This document shows, one piece after another, positions 18,598 to 27,447 of a DNA stretch of 64,000 bases. The stretch lies in NCBI RefSeq assembly GCF_001548675.1, contig NZ_CP010834.1:310001-374000 (forward strand). The letters are read 5' to 3'. Made by a program: the position numbers and the translations under genes. Below the pieces are notes generated by a model that saw only the letters and a list, made by a program, of their open reading frames with translations, did no database searches and was not told where the DNA came from. This DNA is from Methanobrevibacter sp. YE315. GTDB lineage: Archaea > Methanobacteriota > Methanobacteria > Methanobacteriales > Methanobacteriaceae. Positions within the stretch are counted from its first letter, which is position 1; every line of letters starts with the position of its first letter.

Positions 18598-19392
18598 GCC
18601 AGGTATGGTGTATTTATCGTTTACTCCGTAAAATATTCCTGTGCCTTTTGATTTTTTACTGACATTTGATAATGCATTGTTGAATATTATATTCAATAAT
18701 TTGTATCCGTCCTTATCGATAAAATCAGTCAGATTTGTATTATTTTCCCTCAGTTTCAGCGCATCTTTTTCAATGTCAAAGCATGATCCGTAGATTATCT
18801 GTGAGGAATTTTCTTCAGCTGATTCGGGTGGATATTTTCCGGTCAATTCTTCGGATTTCAGGTAATCCTTGAAGTTGTTCCATGATTTTTTAGCTTCTTT
18901 TCCCTCTTTTGTTAGTTTGCCGTTTTCCAAAAGATTCCTGTAATTTCCATCGTCGTAGCCATTTTCATTTTTTAAGGCTTTAACATATTCAACAAAGTCT
19001 TTTTCAAATTTGTTTGCGTTTGCAGTATTGTTGCTTTGCTTTGCCATGTTCTTCAAGTTGAATTTCTTATTCTTATTTATGGTCTTAAGCAGATTGATGG
19101 CTATTGTTTCGGAAGTTTTCAATTCACCTTTATTGGCTATCCTGAGGGTTATCTTCTTCATGACTTCCATATCGTCTTGGGTTAACTTTTTGCCGACATT
19201 ATACGATTCATTCAAGTCAATTTCACATTTGATTTGGTTTTTGTTGATTAAATCAAGTATTGTAAGTGATAATGTGTTCACGGTTATTTTATTGTTTTTT
19301 GAATATAATGTGCTGATTATTGGATATGAATCATCGCTTGGAGGATTTTTTACGTCTTCGTTGTCTAAATTTTTTTTGCCTAAACCTAACAT
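18589..19392 (-). CDS. DUF2207 C-terminal-like protein without membrane segments
   Basis: The 267-residue product resembles the cytosolic part of DUF2207 membrane proteins. It opens with PPSDDSYPIISTLYSKNNKIT, followed by a winged-helix-like region (LSLTILDLINKNQIKCEI). It then has a central helical part and KKSWNNFKDYLKSEE with a Pro and acidic stretch, and ends in PGGG, where full-length members have a longer Gly-rich tail. No signal peptide or transmembrane helix is evident, so this is a soluble or truncated version. Function is unknown. The start has an AAGGCGATT ribosome site. Family assignment is by motif resemblance only. Confidence 0.55.
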   Translation of the reverse strand: MLGLGKKNLDNEDVKNPPSDDSYPIISTLYSKNNKITVNTLSLTILDLINKNQIKCEIDLNESYNVGKKLTQDDMEVMKKITLRIANKGELKTSETIAINLLKTINKNKKFNLKNMAKQSNNTANANKFEKDFVEYVKALKNENGYDDGNYRNLLENGKLTKEGKEAKKSWNNFKDYLKSEELTGKYPPESAEENSSQIIYGSCFDIEKDALKLRENNTNLTDFIDKDGYKLLNIIFNNALSNVSKKSKGTGIFYGVNDKYTIPGGG

Positions 19393-19627
19393 TTTAATCG
19401 CCTTAATGTTTTTCTTTTTTGAATATTGATGTATTTTGCCTATTATTTAATTTTTACAATCTTATTTATATAGTTTTTCGAATGTAAGCGATAACTTGCA
19501 TCTTAAAATGTAGAATAAATGACATTCCATAAAGTTGATATTTTGGCAAGGGTTATACGATGGTTAAATTGAAAATAAGTTTTTAATCAATTTCTAAAAG
19601 TAAAAAAAAAGAAGAATAAAAATTTTG

Positions 19628-19652
19628 AGAAGAAGAAATCTATTCTTCTTCT
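19628..19652 (-). terminator. Hairpin with the rubredoxin stop codon in its loop
   Basis: AGAAGAAGAA (19628-19637) and TTCTTCTTCT (19643-19652) form a perfect 10-bp stem. The minus-strand TAG stop (19642-19640) lies in the loop. On the minus strand a T-rich tract follows, so this looks like an intrinsic terminator. Confidence 0.6.
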
Positions 19653-19807
19653 ACAATGAATGCGTCTTTTCCAAGAGCAGCACATTCTGGGCATACCCAG
19701 TCATCTGGCATATCTGCAGGAGTTGCTCCAGCAGGGATGTTGTATGAAGGGTCACCTTTTTCTGTGTCGAATCTGTATTCACAGTGTAAACAAACATATA
19801 CAGTCAT
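19640..19807 (-). CDS. Rubredoxin
   Basis: A 55-residue protein starting MTVYVCLHCEYRFD. It has the two iron-ligand pairs C6-x-x-C9 and C39-P-E-C42, the conserved GDPSYNIPAG segment, and PDDWVCPEC. It binds one Fe(Cys)4 centre and carries single electrons in the cytosol. In methanogens, rubredoxins serve oxygen and peroxide detoxification partners. The ribosome site GGAGATT stands before the ATG. It is divergent from the GlmU-like gene and has no redox partner next to it. Confidence 0.95.
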   Translation of the reverse strand: MTVYVCLHCEYRFDTEKGDPSYNIPAGATPADMPDDWVCPECAALGKDAFIVEEE

Positions 19808-19968
19808 TTTAATAATCTCCTTTTTTTATTGTTTATCAGCATAGCTAATATGGTTCTAGTATATTTCAACTATTATTTATAATTAGTCATTTAATTTTAG
19901 GAAAGTTAATTAATAATAAGAGAGTTAAACATATAATAATATTAGAAATTTTCAAGGGGATAATTAAA

Positions 19969-21252
19969 GTGAAAGCGATTATTTTAAGCGCCGGTGAAGG
20001 GTCTAGGATGAGGCCATTAACACTTACAAAGCCTAAGACCATGTTGCCGGTTGCTGGAAAACCAATTATGCAATATAATATTGAATCCTTGAGAGATAAT
20101 GGAATTAAGGATATTTTATTAATCGTTCGTTATAAAGAAGAGATGGTTAGAGATTACTTCGGTGACGGTAGCGATTTTGGTGTTAGAATAACTTATAAAA
20201 CACAGAAAGATTTCTTAGGAACAGCCAATGCAATTTCCTATGGGGAAGATTTTATTGAAGATAGTTTGATTGTATTGAATGGTGATATTATTTTGGACAA
20301 TGAAATCATCAATGAAATCATCAAAAAATACAATTATATGTGTCCGGATACATTGATGCTTTTAACTGAAGTTGACGACCCGTCCGCTTTCGGAGTAGTC
20401 GAAATTGAAGACGGAAACATAAAAAGCATTGTCGAAAAGCCTAAAAAAGAGGAAGCTCCAAGCAATCTTGTCAATGCGGGAATATATGTTTTCAATAAGG
20501 ATATTTTTGAAAAGATTAAAAGAACAGAACTCTCTGAAAGAGGCGAATATGAAATCACCGACTCAGTAAGTATGCAAATCAAGGAAGGCAAAAAAGTAAT
20601 TGGCCATAAAACAAGTAAAGATTGGATTGATGTGGGAAGGCCATGGGAATTAATTGAAGTTAATGAAGCTTTAATCAGTGAGCTTAAAACAGAAATTAAG
20701 GGAAAAATTGAAGAAGGAGCTCACATTCATGGTGAAATATTTTTAGATGAAGGCAGCATTATCAGGGCTGGAGTATACATTGAAGGTAATGTTTACATAG
20801 GAAAAGATTGCGATATCGGACCAAACTCCTATATTCGTGGCAATTCTTACTTCGGAGACAATGTTCATGTAGGAAATGCTGTGGAAATTAAAAATTCCAT
20901 TATTATGGAAAATACAAATGTAAGCCATTTGAGTTATGTCGGAGACTCAGTAATCGGTTCCAATTGTAACATAGCTGCAGGAACCAACATTGCAAACTTA
21001 CGTTTCGATAACAGGTCTGTAAAGACCAAAATCAAAAATCAAATGATTGATAGTGGAAGACGCAAACTCGGATCAATTATTGGCGATTCAGTCAAAACAG
21101 GAATCAATTCTAGTTTTTCACCGGGTGTAAAAGTAGGATTCAATTCCACTATAGGTTCAGGGGTTTTGTTGTATGATGATGTACCCTCCGATACAAGAGT
21201 ATTGGTAAAACAGAATCATATTATACAAGATAAAAATGCAAAAAAGAAATAA
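19969..21252 (+). CDS. glmU: GlmU-like bifunctional sugar-1-phosphate nucleotidylyltransferase/acetyltransferase
   Basis: The protein has 427 residues. The N-terminal nucleotidyltransferase domain (about 1-230) carries the LSAGEGSRMRPLTLTKPK signature loop, LNGDIIL (metal-binding Asp) and WIDVGRPWEL. The C-terminal part (about 245-420) is a left-handed beta helix of hexapeptide repeats (YIGKDCDIGPNSYI, SYVGDSVIGSNCNIAAG). This architecture matches archaeal enzymes that acetylate GlcN-1-P and make UDP-GlcNAc. The start codon is GTG, with AAGGGGAT upstream. It heads a plus-strand run with the carbonic-anhydrase-like gene and hisC. With two GlmM genes in the window, the UDP-GlcNAc route is well represented. 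Confidence 0.88.
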   Translation: MKAIILSAGEGSRMRPLTLTKPKTMLPVAGKPIMQYNIESLRDNGIKDILLIVRYKEEMVRDYFGDGSDFGVRITYKTQKDFLGTANAISYGEDFIEDSLIVLNGDIILDNEIINEIIKKYNYMCPDTLMLLTEVDDPSAFGVVEIEDGNIKSIVEKPKKEEAPSNLVNAGIYVFNKDIFEKIKRTELSERGEYEITDSVSMQIKEGKKVIGHKTSKDWIDVGRPWELIEVNEALISELKTEIKGKIEEGAHIHGEIFLDEGSIIRAGVYIEGNVYIGKDCDIGPNSYIRGNSYFGDNVHVGNAVEIKNSIIMENTNVSHLSYVGDSVIGSNCNIAAGTNIANLRFDNRSVKTKIKNQMIDSGRRKLGSIIGDSVKTGINSSFSPGVKVGFNSTIGSGVLLYDDVPSDTRVLVKQNHIIQDKNAKKK

Positions 21253-21264
21253 ATCGGCGATATT

Positions 21265-21747
21265 ATGGAAAATAAAAAAGACTCTATTGTAATATGCCCA
21301 GGCGCACAGGTATTAGGTGATGTTGAATTAGGTGAAAATGTCTCTGTATGGCATGGTGCCGTAATTAGAGGGGACACAGACTCAATAACTATTGGTGACA
21401 ATTCAAATGTCCAGGATAATTGTGTCGTACACTGTACTAAAGGATTTCCAGTTGAAATAGGCAAAAACGTTTCTGTTGGTCATGGTGCTGTTGTCCATGG
21501 ATGCAAATTGGATGACAATGTTTTAATTGGGATGAATGCAACAGTTCTTAACGGCGCACACATCTCTAAAAATTCAATTGTAGGTGCGGGGGCCGTCGTA
21601 AGTGAAGGAAAAGAATTCCCCGAAGGAAGTTTAATTTTAGGCGTTCCGGCCAAAGCTATTAAAGAGTTAACTCCTGAACAAGTTGAACTTATTCAGAACA
21701 ATGCAGATAATTACGTTAAACTTTCTAAACAGTATAAGGAAGATTAA
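21265..21747 (+). CDS. Gamma-carbonic-anhydrase-like hexapeptide-repeat protein
   Basis: The 160-residue product is a left-handed beta helix with the gamma-CA pattern VWHGAVIRGD, followed by NVQDNCVVHCT and VGHGAVVHGC. The histidines in HCT, GHG and VHG match the three zinc ligands of the family, and Arg and Asp of RGD are conserved. It lacks the long acidic loop of Cam from Methanosarcina, so it is closer to CamH/YrdA types whose activity is often unproven. It starts 12 nt after the glmU stop and ends 3 nt before hisC, so co-transcription is likely. Confidence 0.85.
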   Translation: MENKKDSIVICPGAQVLGDVELGENVSVWHGAVIRGDTDSITIGDNSNVQDNCVVHCTKGFPVEIGKNVSVGHGAVVHGCKLDDNVLIGMNATVLNGAHISKNSIVGAGAVVSEGKEFPEGSLILGVPAKAIKELTPEQVELIQNNADNYVKLSKQYKED

Positions 21748-21750
21748 ATC

Positions 21751-22851
21751 ATGAAAGCAAGGAAAATTGTAGATGAAATGGATTCCTATGTTCCGGGAAG
21801 GTCTCAAGATGAGATTGCAAAGGATTTCAATCTAAAAAAAGAGGATATTATTAAATTAGGATCCAATGAAAATCCATGGGGTCCTTCTCCTAAAGCATTG
21901 GAAGCTATTAAAAAGGAGATTAATTCAATAAACAGATATCCTGAATCACAATTACATGAGCTGGTTTCAGAAATTGCCAAATATTCTGGAGTTGACGATT
22001 CGCAGGTAATTATCGGTGGGGATGGAGCTGATGAAATCATTGATGTTTTAGCAAAGACATTCATTGATAATGGTGATGAGTTCATTGTTCCTTTACCGTC
22101 TTATATGTACTATGAATATTTATTAAAGCAATACGGTGCAATTCCTGTCTATGCAAAATGGGATTTGGAAAAAAATGGGCTGGATGTAGATTCAATCAAT
22201 CAGGCCATTAGTGACAAGACCAAAATGATTTTCCTGTGCAGTCCAAACAACCCTACAGGCACATTAATCGATAAAGAAACATTAAAGGAAATCGCTTCCA
22301 AAAACAAGGATGTTCTAATTGTTATTGATGAAGCTTACTTTGAATATTCTGAAGTTACCAATAAGGATTTGATTAATGAATTTGATAATATTTTCATCAT
22401 TCGTACAATGTCTAAAGTATTGGGTCTTGCAGGAATGAGGATTGGTTATGGCTTGGCATGTGCGGAAATCATTGAGTATATGCACAGGATCAAACCGGTA
22501 TTTTCTCTTACAAGATTGTCTTTTGCAGCTGCACTCAACACTTTTAGGGATAAGGATTACATTGAAGAATCAATCAGGAAAGGAATAGAATCAAGACAGT
22601 ATCTATATGATGAAGTGTCAAAAATCGATGGATTAGATCCGTTCCCGTCTAAATCTAACTTTATATTGATTCGTGTAAAGGACACTGGGTTTACAGCTAG
22701 TGAATTGGCTTTGGAACTCATGAAAAAAGGAATTATAGTGAGGGATTGTACTTCATTTAAAGGTTTGGATGAGTATTGGATTAGGATTAGCATCTGCACC
22801 CTTGAAGATGACAAAAAATTCATTGATATTTTAAAAGAGGTTTTAAGCTAA
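21751..22851 (+). CDS. hisC: Histidinol-phosphate aminotransferase
   Basis: A 366-residue fold-type I PLP aminotransferase of histidine biosynthesis. It converts imidazole acetol-phosphate to histidinol-phosphate. Visible motifs are [12 protein letters not shown] near residue 37, CSPNNPTG (about 163-170), VIDEAYFEY and the PLP lysine Lys222 in [11 protein letters not shown], then RIGYG. Length fits the family. The stop shares one base with the next start (TAATG), so translation is coupled to the radical SAM gene. Other his genes are not in this window. Confidence 0.93.
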   Translation: MKARKIVDEMDSYVPGRSQDEIAKDFNLKKEDIIKLGSNENPWGPSPKALEAIKKEINSINRYPESQLHELVSEIAKYSGVDDSQVIIGGDGADEIIDVLAKTFIDNGDEFIVPLPSYMYYEYLLKQYGAIPVYAKWDLEKNGLDVDSINQAISDKTKMIFLCSPNNPTGTLIDKETLKEIASKNKDVLIVIDEAYFEYSEVTNKDLINEFDNIFIIRTMSKVLGLAGMRIGYGLACAEIIEYMHRIKPVFSLTRLSFAAALNTFRDKDYIEESIRKGIESRQYLYDEVSKIDGLDPFPSKSNFILIRVKDTGFTASELALELMKKGIIVRDCTSFKGLDEYWIRISICTLEDDKKFIDILKEVLS

Positions 22852-23555
22852 TGTATATTGGAGGAACTGTAATATCTTCTGTTGAATTCCATGGAAATAT
22901 GTCTTTAGTTATTTTCATGTCAAAATGCCCATTGGCATGCAGATATTGCCACAATGTTGAACTTTTGGATGACAATACAGAATGGTCATTTGAAAAAGTT
23001 AAACATGAAATCGATTCCTCAGCTGATTTTTTAGACGCGGTTGTAATTTCTGGCGGAGAGCCATTGGTTCAGGTGGATGCCGTTATTGATATTTTAAAAT
23101 ATGTGCGTCAAATAGGATTGAAGACAAAACTTGATACAAGCGGAATCTATCCGGATAACCTGAAAAGGATATTGGATTTGGATTTGCTTGATTTCATTTC
23201 TTTGGATGTTAAAACCACATTTTCAAAATACAGGAAAATCACCGGAGCCAATGTGGGCTTTGAAGTTAAAAAATCAATGGAATTGATTAATCAGGCAGGA
23301 GTTCATTTGGAAGCTAGGACAACCTTTGTTCCGACATTGCATACAAAAAAGGATATTATTAATTTAGTCGATGAAATTAATGCTGATATATATACTATTC
23401 AACAATTTAGAAATAAGAACGTCTTGGATCCGGCTTTGGAAAAAGTTGAGGTTCCCAATCCTCATGATCTGGTTAAGTTAGCTGAAGAGATCAAACCATA
23501 TTTCGACGGGATTGTTAAGGTCAAATCAGGTGAATTCGGAGAACAGATAATTTAA
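22851..23555 (+). CDS. nrdG: Radical SAM anaerobic ribonucleotide reductase activating protein
   Basis: The 234-residue protein has the radical SAM cluster motif C26-x3-C30-x2-C33 (CPLACRYC), the ISGGEPL motif and LDTSG. This matches the NrdG-like family that generates the glycyl radical in class III ribonucleotide reductase. The reductase gene (nrdD) is not nearby. The start overlaps the hisC stop by one base. The family also contains uncharacterised pyruvate-formate-lyase-activating-type members, so the exact partner is inferred. Confidence 0.8.
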   Translation: MYIGGTVISSVEFHGNMSLVIFMSKCPLACRYCHNVELLDDNTEWSFEKVKHEIDSSADFLDAVVISGGEPLVQVDAVIDILKYVRQIGLKTKLDTSGIYPDNLKRILDLDLLDFISLDVKTTFSKYRKITGANVGFEVKKSMELINQAGVHLEARTTFVPTLHTKKDIINLVDEINADIYTIQQFRNKNVLDPALEKVEVPNPHDLVKLAEEIKPYFDGIVKVKSGEFGEQII

Positions 23556-23568
23556 GGGAGTGTCATAA

Positions 23569-24705
23569 ATGCCAATTTTATCATTTTCAAGCAATGATAT
23601 TGATGTTATCACTGGTAAGAAAACCAGAACTATACGTAAAGCATGGAAGACACCGCTTAAAGTTGGAGACAGACTTTATTGCTATTGGAATTTGGTTTCC
23701 AAAGAAAAAATGAAGATTTTTGAAGCTTTTGTCACAGCTATTGAAGACATTTCATTTGAGGAAATTTTAGGTAATGACGAATTGGCCCGTGAAGAGGGTT
23801 TTAAAGATTCCGATGACATGCTTAGAGAATTCAAAAAGATGTACGGCGGAAGAATTGATCCTAATGAAAAGTTTCAGATTATATATTTTGAAAAAATCAA
23901 CATAGATGATTGGAAAGGCGACAAGATTGATGAAAAGGCAATGATTACTAAACGTGCAGACATCCTTTTTGACAGCGGTAAGTTCGATAAATCCACAATG
24001 TGTTATGACGCCGCTTTGAGGCTTGACCCTCATGATGTCTATCTGCTTAACAAGCAGGGAGATAATCTCTCCAGGCTCGGAAAATTCATTGAAGCCATTG
24101 AATGTTATGATAAGGCTTTGGAAATAGAGCCGGATAACATTTATATCTTAAATAACAAGGCTATTGCTCTTCTAAATTCCGGAAATATTAATGAGGCATT
24201 AAAAATCAGCAATATTGCATATAATTACAGGCCAAGCAGTCCGATAGTGTTGTATTGGAGAGGTTTTATTTTAGAAATGCTTGGCAGATATGATGATGCT
24301 TTAAAAGTTTATGATAAGCTCATTGTTATCGACGGCGAAAATCCTGAAGTGTGGAACTCCCGCGGCAATCTGTTAACTGACATGGGAATGCTTGAGGAAG
24401 CTATCGAATCTTTCGATAAGGCAGTTGAAGTATGTTTGGATGATTCTGAAATGGATGCTTCAGCAATCAATAGGATGGGCAATGCATATATTGATTTGGG
24501 AAAGCTTGATGAGGCTTTGGAATGTTTTAATAAGGCAATATCTTTGGAAAAATATAATATTGACTTTTTATTGAATAAAGGTGTTGTTTTAATGGAATTA
24601 GGTCAATTTGAAGAAGCTGTTGATAGTTTCAATATGGTATTGCTTAGAAATCCTGATAATGAGGATGCATTTTTCTTAAAAGAAGAATGTTTGGAATATT
24701 TTTAA
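23569..24705 (+). CDS. ASCH-domain/TPR-repeat fusion protein
   Basis: The 378-residue product has two parts. Residues 1 to about 115 (ISFS-like start, GKKTRTIRKAW, PLKVGDRLYCYW, FEAFVTAIEDISFEEI, EKFQIIYFEKI) resemble ASCH domains, PUA-like beta barrels thought to bind RNA. From about 125 to the end there are about seven tetratricopeptide repeats with the usual W/G/A/P spacing (AIECYDKALEIEPDNIYILNNKA). No signal peptide is seen. It lies 13 nt after the radical SAM gene, preceded by a GGGAGTG ribosome site, so it may belong to that operon. The fold of the N-terminal part is inferred by pattern. Function is unknown, possibly an RNA-binding scaffold. Confidence 0.7.
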   Translation: MPILSFSSNDIDVITGKKTRTIRKAWKTPLKVGDRLYCYWNLVSKEKMKIFEAFVTAIEDISFEEILGNDELAREEGFKDSDDMLREFKKMYGGRIDPNEKFQIIYFEKINIDDWKGDKIDEKAMITKRADILFDSGKFDKSTMCYDAALRLDPHDVYLLNKQGDNLSRLGKFIEAIECYDKALEIEPDNIYILNNKAIALLNSGNINEALKISNIAYNYRPSSPIVLYWRGFILEMLGRYDDALKVYDKLIVIDGENPEVWNSRGNLLTDMGMLEEAIESFDKAVEVCLDDSEMDASAINRMGNAYIDLGKLDEALECFNKAISLEKYNIDFLLNKGVVLMELGQFEEAVDSFNMVLLRNPDNEDAFFLKEECLEYF

Positions 24706-24849
24706 CTATTTTTATCATTCCATATATGTTTGCAATTTTTATTTTAATGATTGGTGTTGCAGCTATTAATATTTTAAAGATAACTGTGATTAAATCAAAA
24801 GCATAGTTGCAAAAGTAATTTTAATCCATTCTATTTTCAATTTAATGGC

Positions 24850-24878
24850 AATGAATCGGTGATGGTTTTTGATTCATT
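24850..24878 (-). terminator. Hairpin touching the second glmM stop codon
   Basis: AATGAATC (24850-24857) and GATTCATT (24871-24878) pair perfectly, with a 13-nt loop. One arm ends inside the minus-strand stop (24880-24878). No strong T run follows on the minus strand, so it may act in 3'-end stability and not termination. Confidence 0.45.
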
Positions 24879-26242
24879 TATTTTTTATATTTTTTAATTA
24901 AACTGATTCCCCATTCTGTCATTTCATCAGCCTTCTGCTGGGAATCTGACTCGGCAAAGCATCTGAATATCGGTTCAGTTCCAGATGGTCTTATGATTAC
25001 CCAACCATCTTCTTTTAGAATTTTAACACCGTCAGTAAGATCTAATTCGAAATCAGTTGTTTTTTGAATCTCTTCTGCAATGCTTGACATAACAAACTCT
25101 TTTTGATCATCAGGACATTCGATTTTCATCTTTTTGGCATAATAAACCGGAAGTTCACAAACCAGTTCAGATAGTGTCTTTTTCTCTTTAGCAATGATTT
25201 CCAATATTTTGGCAACGGTCATCACGGCATCTCTTCCATAAACGAAGTCCGGGAAAATCAAGCCTCCGTTTTCTTCTCCACCGAATAATCCATCTTCATC
25301 TTTAAGTTTACGTGCTACAAGCAGGTCTCCAACTGCAGTAGCTATTACATTCCCGTTGTATTCCTCTGCAACATCATATATAGCTTGGGATGTTGCAACA
25401 GTAGTGACGATAGTGCCTCCGTTATTCTCTTTAAGCATCTGCTTTTCAACAAGGGTAAATGTCTTATCTCCCAAAACGAAATTTCCATTCTCATCGATGC
25501 AGATGGTTCTATCAGCATCTCCGTCATGAGCAATACCGATGTCCGCATTCAATTCCTTTACTACAGTTATTAAATCGCTTAAGTTTTCTTCAATCGGTTC
25601 AGGGTCACGTCCCGGGAAAAATCCATCAGCTTGGCAATGCAGTGTTGTTAATTCACAGCCTAACTTTTGAATTAGATAAGGTGCGGTATAACAGCCTGCT
25701 CCACATCCACAGTCTAGAACAACCTTTAATTTAGCGTTTCTGATTGCTTCAGCATCCACTTTAGATATTGCTTCATCAACGTATTCCTCGATTATTTTGT
25801 CGTTATTGTATATTTCTCCGATTTTAGAATATTCGACTCTGATAGGTTCTTCATCGAAGTATAATCTTTCAATTGCAAGTTCCATATCTTCTGCAATTCC
25901 GATTCCATCCTCATCTAAAAATTTAATTCCGTTATACATTGGAGGATTATGTGAAGCGGTAATCATAACTCCCCCGTTGTAATATTTACGAACCGCAAAT
26001 TGAACACCTGGTGTTGGAAGTATTCCTAAATCCACAACATCACAACCAGAAGATAAAAGTCCTGCTTTTACAGCTTCTTTTAGCATAGGTGTTGAGGTTC
26101 TGGTGTCTCCTCCTACAGCAACTGTTCCTTGAATCTGTGAACCATAACAAGCCGCAAGTCTAGATGCGAATTCAGGAGTTAAAACATCATTAGCTGTTCT
26201 TCTAACTCCAAATGTTCCAAATAATCTTTTTTTATCAGACAT
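24878..26242 (-). CDS. glmM: Phosphoglucosamine mutase (second copy)
   Basis: The 454-residue phosphohexomutase has RLFGTFGVRRTAND, the phosphoserine loop MITASHNP (Ser97), DGDADRT, FGGEENGGLIFPDF and RPSGTEPIFRCF. The N-terminal FGTFGVRR differs from the FGTSGIRG of the first copy: Phe replaces Ser in the loop. The GEENGG sugar-binding motif also differs from GEPSGT, so substrate preference may differ (glucosamine, glucose or mannose phosphates). The upstream in-frame ATG at 26269 lacks a ribosome site, while GGGATTT precedes the ATG at 26242, which I chose. It lies 63 nt downstream of the OB-fold gene on the same strand. Confidence 0.87.
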   Translation of the reverse strand: MSDKKRLFGTFGVRRTANDVLTPEFASRLAACYGSQIQGTVAVGGDTRTSTPMLKEAVKAGLLSSGCDVVDLGILPTPGVQFAVRKYYNGGVMITASHNPPMYNGIKFLDEDGIGIAEDMELAIERLYFDEEPIRVEYSKIGEIYNNDKIIEEYVDEAISKVDAEAIRNAKLKVVLDCGCGAGCYTAPYLIQKLGCELTTLHCQADGFFPGRDPEPIEENLSDLITVVKELNADIGIAHDGDADRTICIDENGNFVLGDKTFTLVEKQMLKENNGGTIVTTVATSQAIYDVAEEYNGNVIATAVGDLLVARKLKDEDGLFGGEENGGLIFPDFVYGRDAVMTVAKILEIIAKEKKTLSELVCELPVYYAKKMKIECPDDQKEFVMSSIAEEIQKTTDFELDLTDGVKILKEDGWVIIRPSGTEPIFRCFAESDSQQKADEMTEWGISLIKKYKK

Positions 26243-26305
26243 ATTTAAAATCCCTAATTTGTTTATCATTATTATTTTTGAATTTTTTTAAATAAAAATA
26301 TATGC

Positions 26306-26704
26306 TTAGACAATAATTCTTAAACTGTCTCCACTGGATAAAATCAATTCTAAATTGGATTTGTATTCCGTGACCGTTCCTGTAACCTCAACTTTACGGT
26401 CTTTAAAGTCCTCAATATCCAAGTTTTTTGATTGAATTTCAGCTACCTGCTTTTCGAATATGATTAGGGTTATTTGGCTTTCACCATCGTTGATGGTTAA
26501 AAAATAATTGCTTTTTGAGCTTGACTGTGAAATGTCGGTTATAACTCCATTAATACATATCTTTTCGTCAATCATGGACCTTGTGATATCTGAGATATCC
26601 ACTTTTTTAACTTCAATCGTTGGAGTAAATAGGATTAGTCCGATTATTCCAATAAGAGAGGTTATTAAAGCTATTTTCAATAGTTTATCATCTGTAATTT
26701 CCAT
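26306..26704 (-). CDS. Membrane-anchored OB-fold protein
   Basis: A 132-residue protein with one N-terminal transmembrane helix (about 9-27), followed by a single OB-fold-like domain. The domain runs from CINGVITDISQSSSKSNYFLTINDGESQITLIIFE to KVEVTGTVTEYKSNLELIL, typical of tRNA-anti/OB nucleic-acid or ligand-binding modules. The domain probably faces outward. No function is established. No ribosome site precedes the ATG, so translation may be leaderless. It is divergent from the transporter (84 bp between starts) and probably co-transcribed with the second glmM. Confidence 0.65.
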   Translation of the reverse strand: MEITDDKLLKIALITSLIGIIGLILFTPTIEVKKVDISDITRSMIDEKICINGVITDISQSSSKSNYFLTINDGESQITLIIFEKQVAEIQSKNLDIEDFKDRKVEVTGTVTEYKSNLELILSSGDSLRIIV

Positions 26705-26788
26705 ATTTTTAATTGATATTCAAAGTAGAAATAGCTTATAGGATTTAAACTTGTAAAATTTATTTATAATTAAAAATATAGTATAATC

Positions 26789-27421
26789 ATGTTTGAAAAT
26801 TTGACTAAAACGGAATTATATGCAATGTTGGCGGGTGTTTTCACTGCATGTCTGATTATTTCAAATATCATTGCAGGAAAGACATTCGATTTCTTTTCAT
26901 TCATATTGCCTTGTGGCGTAATGATATTTCCTATTATTTACATTGTTAATGATGTGCTTGCTGAAGTTTATGGTTATGATAATGCCCGTCGCGTAATATT
27001 GCTTGGGTTTTTCATGAATCTGATTGCTGTCATCTGTTATAATGTTACAATTTGGCTTCCGGCACCGGCATTTTTTGAAAATTCACAGGCTTTCAGCATT
27101 GTTTTAGGGTCAACATTTAGATTATTGATTGCCAGCTTCGCAGCATACCTGGTCGGATCCATCGTCAATGCAAAGACAATGGTTTATCTTAAAAAATGGG
27201 ATGATGACAAGCTATTTTTCAGATGCATCGTATCAACATTATTCGGCGAAGGTTTGGATGCAATTATATTTATCATAATCGGATTTGTTGGAACAATGCC
27301 TTTGGAGGCATTGGTGATGATGATTGTAGTTCAAGCATTGTTCAAGACAATATATGAGATTATTGTTTATCCTATTACAAGAATAGTAATCACCAATGTT
27401 AAAAAATTGCCTGAGATTTAA
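26789..27421 (+). CDS. YhhQ/VUT family transporter (queuosine/archaeosine precursor type)
   Basis: The 210-residue protein has about six hydrophobic helices and the family motifs SNIIAGKTFDF near the N terminus and FPIIYIVNDVLAEVYGYDNARRVI. Bacterial YhhQ (QueT-like) imports preQ0/preQ1. In archaea the same family is thought to salvage deazapurines for archaeosine. A short archaeosine synthase is encoded at 42118, which fits. No Shine-Dalgarno is seen. A TATA-like TTTATTTATAATT about 25-30 bp upstream of the ATG suggests a leaderless mRNA. The stop overlaps that of the convergent DNA ligase. Confidence 0.85.
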   Translation: MFENLTKTELYAMLAGVFTACLIISNIIAGKTFDFFSFILPCGVMIFPIIYIVNDVLAEVYGYDNARRVILLGFFMNLIAVICYNVTIWLPAPAFFENSQAFSIVLGSTFRLLIASFAAYLVGSIVNAKTMVYLKKWDDDKLFFRCIVSTLFGEGLDAIIFIIIGFVGTMPLEALVMMIVVQALFKTIYEIIVYPITRIVITNVKKLPEI

Positions 27422-27447
27422 TTTCCAGTATTGTACATGGAAATTAA
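27418..27447. terminator. Shared hairpin over two convergent stop codons
   Basis: TTAATTTCCA (27418-27427) and TGGAAATTAA (27438-27447) are perfect 10-bp arms with a 10-nt spacer. The left arm contains the stop codons of both the transporter (27419-27421) and the ligase (27420-27418). It could end or protect transcripts from both sides. Confidence 0.6.

Noticed and set aside
24726-24806. 26-codon hydrophobic frame after the ASCH-TPR gene
   Set aside because: No ribosome site and AT-rich composition that favours random hydrophobic codons; not enough support.
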